Shown here: one piece after another, positions 10,983-21,140 of the stretch
Layout: each line of letters starts with the position of its first letter
Numbering within the stretch: the stretch's first letter is position 1
Origin: Aplidium turbinatum
Lineage: Eukaryota; Chordata; Ascidiacea; Aplousobranchia; Polyclinidae
NCBI GenBank assembly: GCA_918807975.1
Contig: OU964925.1
Span: 25,393,608-25,457,607, forward strand
Length of the DNA: 64,000 nucleotides
Direction: 5' to 3'
Notes under the pieces: model-generated
Databases searched by the model: none
What the model saw: only the letters and a program-made list of their open reading frames with translations
Told to the model about the DNA's origin: nothing
Position numbers and translations under genes: made by a program

Positions 10983-13900
10983 TGCTGTGACAAAATGATC
11001 ATTAGAGTGGACGACAAATGGCTCCTCGTGCCCCATCCTGTATGAATATCATCTGCTTTCAACCAGATGAGAAACGAAATTTGTCAACAAAGAGCCTCCA
11101 CCCGGACGGCACAGCTGCAAGGGGCAATTGATAAGTTCAGACGCCCCACCATTCTGCAGCTCAACATAGAAGGCTACACAACAAGCAAGATTAAAGTTGT
11201 GGAGCAGCTTGCCCATACCAACCGGGCACTCGTCATCCTCCTCCTTCAGGAGACCCACTGCACTTCTGCAGATAGGCTAGCTATTCCCAACTACACGCTA
11301 GCCGGGTCTACCTTAAGCAGGAAGCACGCATCGCCACGTTTGTGCATGAGAGCCTGAAGTGGACGTTTGTCGACCATTCTCCAACTGATGCCGAGATTGA
11401 GTGGGTGTGCATATGTATCTCAGACTACAACATCGTCAACATCTACAAGCCCCCACCCTCGCGAATGTTGCCATCATCCCTTCCAACGTTCCCCTCCCCC
11501 AGTCTCTACGCTGGCGACTTCAACTGCCAGCACATCGACTGGGGCTACAACAACACAAGCATTGACGTAGAATTGCTGGCTGACTGGGCCTCTACAAACC
11601 ATCTTGTCCTCCTATTCAATTCAAAGGAACCAGCCAGTTTCCACTCCGGCCGCTGGGGAACAGGGACAAACCCTGACTTGGCCTTTGCGAGTGTCGACAG
11701 CTCTCTTCCAGACAGACGTGTGCTTGAGAAGTTCCCGCGGTCCCAACACCGGCCGTCCCTCATCATCGCCCCAAAACTTGTGGCTCCTGTCCCGAGTTCA
11801 CCGGTGAAGCTATGGAACTTCAAAAAAGCCGATTGGAATCAATACAGCCTTTTGACCAATGAGTCTACTGCAAAGTTACCACCACCTGAAACATGCAACG
11901 CAGACGAGGCATACCAGGACTTCTGCAATGCTATAATAATTGCGGCAAAGGCCACAATACCACGTGGCCATCGAACCAGCTATAGCCTACACCATGCTGG
12001 GACTCTGAGTGTAAAGCTCTCTATCGCTCCTACCTAAACGCCACCCCGGGCACTGCTTCTAACACCGCCGCCACCAGACTACTTGAGTGGCTGGACGCAA
12101 AGAAGCTTGAGCGATGGAATGAAGCCGTCCAAACCATCGACTTCTCACACTCAAGCCACAAAGCATGGAGCATCATCAACAACCTCAATGGGCGCTCAGC
12201 AAACTCCCCTCGCCAGTGCCCCGTTTCTGCAAATGCCATCGCTTCCCAGCTAGTGCAGAACGGGGTCTACAAGACAAAGGACCGCAAGACATCCCGCCTT
12301 GTCGCCGAGGAAGTGTCTGCCCTGTGGCGAGTGGTAACACCACAAGAAGAAACAATCTCTGGAAATTTCACTCCAGAGGAGTTCACCACCGCCCTCCGCC
12401 CAGTGAAACCAAGTCTCCAGGGCCGGATAAGATCTGCCCTGAGCTTGTGCTCCATGCTGGCCCTGCCCTCAAGTCCTGGTTACGTAGATTCCTCTCTTCC
12501 TGCCTGCACTACCTCACAATTCCAAAAATCTGGAGAAGAGCTCTAGTAGTTGCAATCCCTAAGCCTCACAAGCCACCAGAGGACCCAAGGAGTTATCGTC
12601 CGATATCCCTCCTCTGCGTTCCTTTCAAAATCCTCGAAAGACTGATCTATGCCCGCGTGAACCCAATCATCGACCCGCTCCTTCCAAAAGAGCAAGCTGG
12701 ATTTCGGCGCGGAAAATCCACTGTAGATCAGGTCACACTGTTGACCCAAGACATCGAGGACTGCTTTGAGGCAAAAAAGAAGGCCAGCGCTGTCTTTCTA
12801 GATCTCACAGCTGCCTACGATACTGTATGGCATCGCGGCCTTACTTACAAGCTGCTTCGCCTGCTTCCTGACCGACATATGGTCCATATGATTATGGAAC
12901 TTGTCAGGAATCGAAGCTTCACCCTCACCACCGGCAATCCACGGCGAAGCAGACTGAGACGCCTGAAAAACGGCGTCCCACAGGGATCGGTTCTGGCTCC
13001 ACTTCTTTTCAACATCTACACCCACGACTTGCCAACCACGGTCTCCGCAAAATACGCTTATGCGGACGATCTGGCAATTCTCCACTCCACAAAGTCGTGG
13101 GAAAATCTAGAAGACATCTTGAGCAAGGACATGCAAACCATCTCAGCTTATCTCCAGAACTGGCGACTGAAACTCAGCGAAACCAAAACTGTGGCGGCAG
13201 CTTTCCACCTACACAATCGGGAAGCTGATCGTGAGCTACATGTCCACAACAACGGAAAACCTCTGTCCTTCTGCCCCGAGCCAAGGTATCTTGGGGTGAC
13301 ACTATGACAGATCGCTCACATACCGCCACCATTTGGTGTCACTGCGCAAGAAACTGACATCCGCGCTGCGCTACTGAAGCGCCTGGCAGGCTCTAGCTGG
13401 GGAGCGAGAGCTGACACTTTGCGAATAGCAGCCTTAGCCCTTGTCTACTCTTCTGCAGAGTACTGTGCACCTGTCTGGTGCCGCAGTGCTCACTGCCACA
13501 ACATCGACACTGCCATAAACAGCGCCCTGCGCACAGTGACCGGATGCCTGCGTCCCACACCATTGGACAATCTCCCCATTCTCGCTGGCATCCAACCTGC
13601 TGAGCTTCGTCGCGAAGAAGCCACTCTGTCCCTCGGTCGACGGGCACTGGAGCCTAACCATCTTCTCCACCACAGGATCTCTGCCTTCCCAAAGGGGCAC
13701 CCCCGCCGACTGAAATCAAGACACCCACTCGTGCCAGCCGCTCGGCTTCTGATCAACAAGACATCTCTGCGGCTAGTTGGGCGGACCATAAATGGAATTC
13801 TGAATGGAGGTCAAGCACCACCAGACTCCATTCATTCATCCCCGACGCCGACACACGCTCCATCGGCCTGACGCTACAGAGACAGGCATGGGTGCGCCTC

Positions 13901-14185
13901 AAACCGTCTCCGTACGGGCGTCGGGTTTTTCCGCTCAACCATGCACCAATGGGGAATGGCTTCTTCCTCCTCCTGTGAATGTGGTGCCGAGGAACAGACC
14001 GCAGACCACATCATCAATGACTGTACCATCTTCAAGCCACCTAACGGAGTGGAAGGTCTGCGCGTCATGGATGATGAAACTAAAGACTGGCTGCTCTCTA
14101 GCAGCCTTCCAGTGTAGTCCGGGAACATCGTGAATCTGGGGTGGTAAAAGGATAGACCCTCGGCCCCAGAAGCTCAGACGACGAC
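10983..14185 (+). mobile_element. Non-LTR retrotransposon (APE-type LINE), near full length, broken
   Basis: GC content rises abruptly here against the AT-rich surroundings. Reading in order: an endonuclease start (NIEGYT, LLLQETHCTS, 11067-11357), its continuation (AGDFNCQHIDW, NPDLAF, 11342-12037), a linker, and a reverse transcriptase (12420-13307). The transcriptase has YRPISLLCVPFKILERLI, QAGFRRGKSTVDQ, FLDLTAAYDTVWH, NGVPQGSVLAPLLFNIYTHD and the catalytic YADD at 13059-13070. A carboxyl-terminal part follows (ALVYSSAEYCAPVW, 13419-13871), then a C-x-C-G...H...C knuckle near 13975-14035. At least four frame changes split the coding sequence, so it cannot encode an active protein as it stands. 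No ORF1 was seen. The flanks carry a 12-bp duplication, GATCAGTCAATC, at 10971-10982 and 14186-14197, and the 3' end is a short ACG repeat. The protein resembles jockey-superfamily elements; the clade is not assigned. Confidence 0.9.
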
Positions 14186-14197
14186 GATCAGTCAATC
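14186..14197. repeat. Right target-site duplication of the LINE
   Basis: This is the exact copy of the 12-mer at 10971-10982, directly after the ACGACGAC tail of the LINE. It fixes the 3' boundary of the insertion. Confidence 0.8.
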
Positions 14198-15020
14198 GAC
14201 AAAACAGCCGTGCTAGAACTTTGGTGAAGGTGAAAAAAATGCCCGATTTTACTTGCAAACAAAACGTGTACGTTGATGCAGGAAGGTAAACTGTTTGTTG
14301 GCCATCAAGCATTGCAAGCACTTTGACATCTGACAGTCAACTTTGATTGCGAAGTGCCGGCTGGAACTTTAAGCACGCAGAACAACGATTTATGGAAACG
14401 TACGCTTTACAATTTGCCATTTGGCCGCATGGATATTTTCGCCCTATCGCAACTTTTATGATGCTAATTTCAACCTGTCATGGGTAAAAAATTTTCGCAT
14501 TTAATGAAAGTCAGATGCAACAGTTTGATCTCCTAGTTGGATTAACCATTTCAATAAACATGCAGATGGGCATTGAAGTGTACTGTACACCCAAACTATT
14601 AAAACATCTGCTCAATGCATAGGCTACTCTATTTCAATGAAGTGAAACATAATTGACCCACCACATTATTGCAAGCGTGTTTATTTTACTGGCATATGGC
14701 ATTTATACAAAATAACTCTATACATAGTCGTTCCATATAACATTTTCACATTTTCAGCAAAGTTTAGTCATTCCAAAAACATCATTTTCATCATGAAAAG
14801 TGTGAATACATGACAGTGTACAAGTATTTCCGACTAGCAATCTTTTATGCATTATAGTTGATACTTTCAATTCAATCTCTCACAGCAACCAAAATATAAT
14901 TATATATCATACTATATAACATTTCAACACTGAAGCACAAAGTTAAATGAATCTAAAAGAGTAAAACAAAAATTAAATAATAAAAAAGCACCTAAAGTAA
15001 TTCACTTTTACAAAAATTCG
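14198..15020. other. Intergenic DNA and presumed 3' UTR of the IF1 gene
   Basis: No coding sequence was recognised. The part from about 14680 to 15020 is probably the 3' UTR of the minus-strand IF1 gene, ending near an AATAAA hexamer on that strand. Confidence 0.5.
14680..14685 (-). promoter_or_regulatory. Candidate polyadenylation signal for IF1
   Basis: TTTATT on the plus strand reads AATAAA on the minus strand, about 335 bases after the IF1 stop codon. It gives a plausible 3' UTR end. Confidence 0.4.
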
Positions 15021-15314
15021 TTATGCCGAAGGACCTTTGATTGCTGCTAAACGTGCTTTATGTTCCTTAATTTTTTTCTCATGACGTTTTATGTCTTCCA
15101 AATGTTCCTTAATTTCGTCGTGATGATGTTTTTGCAAGGCTTTCCACTGCTCCACTTCCAGTTGTCTCACATACTGGCTTTCATCTGCGGCAGCCTTTTT
15201 TGCAAGTTTTCCACCCTCTTCTGTAATTCCCCCTTCATCTGACATTGCACGAGATATGGCAGGAGATGCATATCGATATGATGCAAACATGGATTTTCGA
15301 AAAACACGCAACAT
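15021..15314 (-). CDS. ATP5IF1: Mitochondrial ATPase inhibitor IF1
   Basis: A 97-residue protein of the IF1 family, which binds F1-ATPase in the mitochondrial matrix and blocks ATP hydrolysis when the membrane potential collapses. Residues 1 to about 23 (MLRVFRKSMFASYRYASPAI) are basic, free of acidic residues and rich in hydroxyl residues, as in a mitochondrial presequence. The inhibitory segment follows (SDEGGITEEGGKLAKKAA with DESQYVRQ). The carboxyl half is a charged, His-rich coiled coil (KHHHDEIKEHLEDIKRHEKK) like the dimerisation helix of animal IF1. The usual glycine-rich stretch before the inhibitory helix is short. The coding part is one exon, whereas vertebrate genes are split, so either introns were lost or this is an old retrocopy. 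It is fully open and starts at the first ATG, and TTTACAG lies about 25 bases before that ATG as a possible 5' UTR acceptor. Confidence 0.88.
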   Translation of the reverse strand: MLRVFRKSMFASYRYASPAISRAMSDEGGITEEGGKLAKKAAADESQYVRQLEVEQWKALQKHHHDEIKEHLEDIKRHEKKIKEHKARLAAIKGPSA

Positions 15315-16530
15315 AATTATCAGACATTAAGTTACCTGTAAAGTATTAAGTAGAGATGGTAGAAGCAGGGAATTGCTCACTCAACAATAAGGTGGACAAC
15401 TGGAGAGTCATAGTATTATGACAAAATTTGGTGTAACTGCAGCTTGAGGTCTACCGCCATATGTCGAATGCCCAGGTGCAGCGTATGTGACCTATATAGC
15501 ATATCATTTGATGAGAATGATTTCACATGAAACTAAACAAAACTTTGTGCAGTTCTGCCAATTTTGAATTTTACAGTGACCTTTCAGATGTCCATATCGC
15601 AAGGAAAATTAGAAAAGTGAGTCTATTCAACTGCCCCTAGTAGCCTATTATACAACAAAAAATATGAATATTTTATACTTGAACTTGCTATTAAGCTATT
15701 CTAGCATTATATGAAGTTCTATTTAAGCAATATGTACATTGCACAACAAAATTTCCTTATCATTCATTCAACAAGAAAATTCAAAAAGAATCCATGTAAG
15801 CCGTTTATGATGCAGCAGATCACAAAAAATCCTTTTTAGGAATAAACTGAATGATGGCGAAACAGAGCGATTGTTCAGAAAAAAATTCACATAAAGAGTG
15901 AATACAGCAATCCTGACATCAATAAGTTTGAGAACTATCTTGCATATCTACTGTGCCAGTTGAGTAGCGTGACCATTTTTTGAGTGTTTAATTCTAGTCA
16001 GCAAAGTTTAAACTACTTGTATTTAAACAAAACCTTGGATGTTGTTCAACCGAGTCAGCTCCACTATATATATATATATTTTTTTTTTAATGAAAGTTTA
16101 CTGAAAAAGTATGCCTGTCATAGGTAAAGTATACCTGTCATGGTTTAACTCCCGGCTTCAGCTGGTTGTTGAAAACACCGCTCACCTCTACCTAAGATGT
16201 AATAAATTGGGTGGGCATAATTGCTATAGGAAAGGCGACCGAGAGAAAGGAACTGGCCACCCTATCTCCTTAGTGCCGAAGACTAAGTACAATGAGAACC
16301 TTATCTTCTCATACCCAACACTTGAATCAAGTATGGGACCACCTTTACTATTTACTGAAAAAGTGAACACCCAAAAAAATGGTCATGCCACACCACTGCT
16401 GGTTACGTATGTGCAAAAGAGAAAAAAAAATTATAATTTAACTAAAAAATGAGATTTTCAAGCAATGGCCGTTTACGTCCTACCGTCCTAGTATGACCAC
16501 TGGTCAGTAGCCTACATCTACAGTGTAGAC
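15315..16530. other. Intergenic DNA with a possible LINE/SINE-derived patch
   Basis: No gene was recognised. A (TA)n microsatellite lies near 16065-16079. The stretch 16190-16300 (AGGAAAGGCGACCGAGAGAA, then CTGGCCACCCTATCTCCTTA) is less AT-rich and looks like the 3' tail of a non-LTR element, but I have no second copy to prove it. A 113-codon open frame crosses it and is not convincing as a gene. Confidence 0.45.
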
Positions 16531-17576
16531 CAGTGGTTCCCAACCTGGGGTTCGCGGACTCCTTGGGGGTCCGTGAGAAAGCATTTGGGGGTCCGTGATT
16601 ACCTTGATGAATTTTGGAAATAAAAACAAACGAAAAGCAATCTTTTTACTTTCATTTCTCTCTTTAAATGCAAATGTGTCAAGCTCAAGCCCGCGAGAAT
16701 AAACTGCAACAACAGCTCTTTCATTAAATTTGCTTGCGTTGAAAAAGTTTCGGCATGGCACTTTGGGTCACCTTAATATTCAAATACTGCTGACATTTCT
16801 TGAACAATTCTATCATTTTCTTATTTGAGCAACTGTTTAACCTGATATTTGCTGCAGGAGTCATAGCGGCAATGCAATATGACACAGTACGGTACAGTAG
16901 TTGAGTACTGTAGCATAATCATTACAATAGTCAATACGGGTGCCAGATGTTTCGTCCCTGAGATCTTTCGTCCCGACGTTTCGGCCCTACAAGACATCGG
17001 CTACTTTGGTGGAAAGTGCGAGATTAACAGTGGCAAAACACCGCGACCGAAAAAAGTTTTATTCCGTGGGCGAAAAAAAGTTTATTTCGAAGTCGGCAAG
17101 AGGCCGAAACATCTCTTAAGTTTTCAATTTAACAACCTTTGGGCTACGGCCGTGTGACAGGTACCCGGTCATTTGGTCGACAGGACGTTTGGTCGACAGA
17201 CATTTGGTCGACAGGACGTTAGGTCGACAGAACGATTTATTTTAGGGTTAGGGTTAGTTAACTAACCATAACCCTAATCTAACCCTGACTCTAACCCTAA
17301 CCCACTGCCCAAGATGTTTCGGCCCTTGCCAACTTCGAATAAAACTTGTTTTCGGTCGCGGTGTTTTGAAACTCTCCCTCTTGCACTTTCCACCAAAGTA
17401 GCCGATGTCTTGTAGGGCCGAAACGTCGGGACGAAAGATCTCAGGGACGAAACATCTGGCAAGCAGTCAATACAGTAGTATGTTAATTGAGTTTCAGGCA
17501 AAATTTAGGTAGGGGTCCGCAGAATTAATAATTTGTCTAAAGGGGTCCATGACAACAAAAAGGTTGGGAACCACTG
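16531..17576. mobile_element. Non-autonomous hAT element, interrupted
   Basis: The ends are CAGTGGTTCCCAACCTGGGG and its inverse, AAAAGGTTGGGAACCACTG, typical of hAT (Charlie-like) elements. TGTAGAC lies just before the left end (16524-16530) and again at 17575-17581, consistent with an 8-bp duplication that has one uncertain base at the right border. Next to the ends, GGGGTCCGTGA repeats at the left and AGGGGTCCATGA at the right. No transposase is encoded. A second element, 16938-17464, is inserted in the middle. Confidence 0.8.
16938..17464. mobile_element. Foldback element with TTAGGG-like core, 9-bp duplication
   Basis: AGTCAATAC occurs at 16929-16937 and 17465-17473, giving an exact 9-bp target duplication. 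Long inverted arms of roughly 170 bases run inward from GTGCCAGATGTTTCGTCCC and its complement GGGACGAAACATCTGGCA. The centre holds four copies of a GGTCGACAGGACGT-type unit (17176-17235) and then TTAGGG-like repeats in both orientations (about 17243-17302). The element has no open frame. A 9-bp duplication is usual for Mutator-like elements, not hAT, so it differs in class from its host element. Confidence 0.8.
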
Positions 17577-17689
17577 TAGACTGTACGCATATTTATAATA
17601 TGCAGGTCGCTGCAGCAACTATGTGATACTGTAAGTACCGGTAAGCGTCTTTCTGGAAACTTTCTGATATCATATATATAAATTAAAAA

Positions 17690-17880
17690 AGCAGTTCGGT
17701 ATATTGGCATAATGGTTTGGTCTCTTAGAGTTTAGGAGGGAATAATTTTGATGATGTGGCTTCGATTCTCACCGCTGCCTTTACTTTTTTTTATGTTAAT
17801 TACGGTAGTAAACAAATTTCAAAGCAAGAATCAATTGTCTGAGTGCTAGAAGGGTCATAAGGACTGCAGTCAGCTGGTTT
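17690..17880 (+). repeat. tRNA-derived SINE, family 2, copy 1
   Basis: TTGGCATAATGGTTTGG resembles an A box and GGCTTCGATTCTCACCGC a B box. The body after it (GTTAATTACGG, then CTGAGTGCTAGAAGGGTC) matches 33060-33190. Two copies sharing tRNA-like promoter boxes and a common tail indicate a SINE. Confidence 0.55.
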
Positions 17881-18704
17881 ATAAGAGAAATTGTGGTATC
17901 TTAAAGGTGTCTACTCCATCTGCTGCAGTGACCTGCACATTACAAATACGTACACTGTACAGATACGCTGTATATTTCCAAGATAATTCCTCACCTACCG
18001 GCCATAAACTCTAATGAATGAAACATTTAATATGTATATACCGTATGGTACCGTACGGTACCTACAGAAAACACCTCTATAAACTTTTCTGCAAGCAGAA
18101 ATTTCAATACAATAACATCAAACAATTGTCAGCTCAGTGCAAACACTGCCGTATTGTATTCAACAATCAATAAACTACTCGGTAGTTTCAAATACACTTG
18201 GCTCCTAGTGAGGACACCCCACATATAAACAACTGACCTACAAGCAATGATATAATTTTTGGATTTAGTCACAAGAAAGATAGTTTCTTGAAAGTTGCAT
18301 TTCATCGCATGAGATATACATAATTGTATGGAGCGCAATTGCACAACTCAGTTTTGGTACCGCAGGTGTTCAGGTCAGTAAGGCACACTCAGGAACAGTT
18401 CAGCATCAGTAGCTTCTGTTCACCAAGGTGAACTTCACCTTGGAGCAGGCCTGGTTTCGTTATTTACCTCCGCTAGGTAGCGAAAGCAAGCTGCTCGGAT
18501 CATTACAAACTTTAACATGGTCTTAGATTTAATAAAGAATAACTTAAACGGTGAAGAAAATTTAATGTGGTAAACAAAAACTAAAAAATAAAGAGATCAG
18601 TTTCTTAAATGTTAGCTTCTTTTTTTATTCTCTCGTGTCGTAAACTATTAACCATAATCGGCGTTTTCCTCACACCCCATGTTTATGACCATATGGGCTC
18701 TGAT
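17881..18704. other. Intergenic DNA, nothing recognised
   Basis: No gene was seen. A small palindromic patch (CCGTATGGTACCGTACGGTA, near 18041-18060) is the only structure noticed. Confidence 0.5.
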
Positions 18705-19147
18705 GTGGGTGCTGCAACCGTGCCATATTCTATTTTTGCATAAAGGTTAGACTTTTCGCTCAATCGTAGGCTCCACTAATGATAAGTGGCGTCTTCCTTC
18801 TCTTGCGAGACGCGAGTGTGACGTTGAAGAACATACCGTAGGCGTAGAGACGGTAGAGTAGACCATATCATCGAAGCCGATATAATACTACCCGTCTGCC
18901 GGTATCCTAAAAATCGTCATCCATCTGACGTCGTAACAAGAAATAATTTTGGTCAAAATCCCTTTAACACGTATAAAAAGCTGACCGATTTGCTCCGAAA
19001 AGAATTTACTTAACAATGTCAAGTTGACATAATAAAATGTAATTTAACGTTCGCGTTTTGTCGCTTCTACCCTTTTCTCGACCTTTGCTATGCTGACGTG
19101 TATTGTTTTGATATGATGGTCAGAAATAAAAACAACTGAACTGAACT
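18705..19147 (+). mobile_element. Truncated LINE with 3' tail (GGTCAGAAATAAAAA family)
   Basis: From about 18755 to 18900 the DNA aligns with the carboxyl-terminal region of the 10983-14185 LINE: CTTTTCGCTCAA, CGTCTTCCTTCTC, GAGTGTGACGTTGAAGAACA and TAGACCATATCATCGAAGCC correspond in order. It is frame-broken. The 3' part (GCGTTTTGTCGCTTCTACCC to GGTCAGAAATAAAAACAACTGAACTGAA) is a different tail from that LINE and recurs at 9921-10078 and, inverted, near 36380 and 36655. This is a 5'-truncated cousin LINE. Confidence 0.7.
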
Positions 19148-20294
19148 AATTTACTTTCACTTCAGCATGAAACTTTGGATGATTTGGCCAGTCAGCTGAG
19201 CATAAAAATAAATCTGCTGTTTCGAGACTAAAGGATCAGCAGAACAAACAAAAAACTATTTTCTCTTTTTTTAAGTCCACTTTCTAGCCTCGTCCTCGTC
19301 CATTTTTATAATCAAAAATGAGGCTGGTACACTGTTTGTTGTGTTGAGCAACAGGACGAGACTAATGATAAGAGACAGTCAACCGCTTCAAGTGGACAGT
19401 TGGCTGGGTGGTTCACAAAAAACAGAAAAGTTTTATTAGTCTCTTTCTAGCCTGTCCGATTCTGAGTACAAACTAACTACTCTAGTCTCTAGTGCTACGG
19501 TAGTTGGTGTTTTGTTTTCCTGAGGTGGGATGGTATTTGGCTTACCGTATTATTGCCAGAGATGGATTTGCGAGAATAGGTAATTTTATGCAGTATTTTC
19601 CGATGCTTTTTTCGTCATTTAGCCTCCAAATAGTTTCACTGTTTTGTGTTCTAATTCAAACAACCCAGTGCTTGTTTCTAGAAGTTTACTAGTTTTTGAC
19701 AGGTTGAATTTCATTTGTTGTAATTTAAACTTTGTAAGTGCACTGTTTTGTGACTTACCTGTGACGAAAGATTTTCTGAAGCTACACTGAAAGATTTTTA
19801 GTTTTGGAATTTTGGTAAGTACAGTAGCAGTATGTAGATATTTTTGTATTTTAAACCCCAAAATGAGTAAAATGCCTTAACAAAAAGTAATGCCATAAGA
19901 TATTTTTCTTATATTAAATAAATATTTCTTGAATATTGTTACTGCTAATAAAGTCACAGTTTCACTTAATCAAACCATATTAATATCATATCTTTCAATT
20001 AGACTTTCATATAGCTGTTTGTTTGCTGTTGTGTGTATATCACTGTTGATAGTACCAACTGTTAACTTCAATAATCTTTATTAGTTTGTTTACTGTATGT
20101 AATTGAAAGATGAATAAGCACTCTGGTTTGCAACATCTCATATGTTATTATCATATGTTTTAACAACATACAGTAGCCTACTTATAATAGTGCGGTACAC
20201 GACTTAATGTTGCGGTCCAAATGACACTATCCCTAGGTCGCAAGATGCAAGTGGCGCAATACATAAATGACGCAAGTCCTGAGTGCTCCTATAC
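19148..20294. other. Intergenic DNA, nothing recognised
   Basis: AT-rich sequence without a recognisable gene. A short inverted pair around CTCGTCC and AATGAGG (19290-19330) was the only feature noticed. Confidence 0.5.
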
Positions 20295-20303
20295 ATCAAT
20301 GAC

Positions 20304-20783
20304 GGGCAACACTAAAGGGCAGAAACGCGGAAATAAGCCGGGCGTGAAATGGCGTATTGTCCGCAGAAGTAGCACTTTAACACCAATGTAGAAAACGCGG
20401 AAATACGATCTTGGCGTCCATATTGTTTAACATAGCGATAACTCCAGATTATGAAAGAATGAAATGTTGCAACATTTGCATTTTGCTTCTAAAAAATAAG
20501 AATGCAGTCCTAAATGACAATTTTGTGAATATACTTTATGACAAAAAGCAAATATATGAGATTTCGTAATTGTACATATATTTTTATTTGATTGAGTATT
20601 TTGCTTACTCAAAAGCCAACCTAATGTGACGCATTTGAAAGTGTTGTTCCTCATAATAAATTAAATTCGTTGTTTAACTTCTACTTGTACTTTACTATTG
20701 TTTCAACTTTACAAAATGTCTTCTCTTGAGCTGTTGGCAGTTTTCCGTGCTTATTTTCGCATTTCCGCCTTTTAGTGTTGCCC
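20304..20783. mobile_element. 480-bp inverted-repeat element, 9-bp duplication
   Basis: The ends GGGCAACACTAAAGGGCAGA and CGCCTTTTAGTGTTGCCC are inverted repeats, with further matching GCGGAAATAAGC inside. ATCAATGAC flanks both sides exactly (20295-20303 and 20784-20792). The interior is AT-rich and non-coding, so this is a non-autonomous DNA element. The 9-bp duplication groups it with the foldback elements at 16938, 23260 and 32879 more than with the hAT elements. Confidence 0.85.
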
Positions 20784-21140
20784 ATCAATGACACAACATT
20801 TTGTTATTTCTTACTAACATTTAATTGTTTTTTTTAATAGGGTAGTAATTTCATTTGCCACTGGTAACAAATTCACTTTTCATTTGTTATATACACAAGC
20901 AAAAATTTCAAAATCATATTTTTGCACTTAACAAAATAAAGACGAAGGTCGAAGGTGCCACTAATTCATGGGCTGCCTTTTAATCTTATTGGACATTGTT
21001 GCTGAGAAATTTTACTGATTAGAAACGTCTGGCAAACTCACAGTATAAACCTGGCTTTCTGCAGTTATCTCATTTTCCTTGCTTCAGGAACAACACAGAA
21101 GGTCAGTTATACAAAGACAACCAATTAGGTTTGGCAAAAG

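Noticed and set aside
16111-16452. 113-codon open frame
   Set aside because: It crosses a repeat-like patch and has no homologous domain.
17243-17302. A true telomere or chromosome-end fusion
   Set aside because: The TTAGGG-like array is only tens of bases, imperfect, in both orientations, and lies inside a bounded mobile element.
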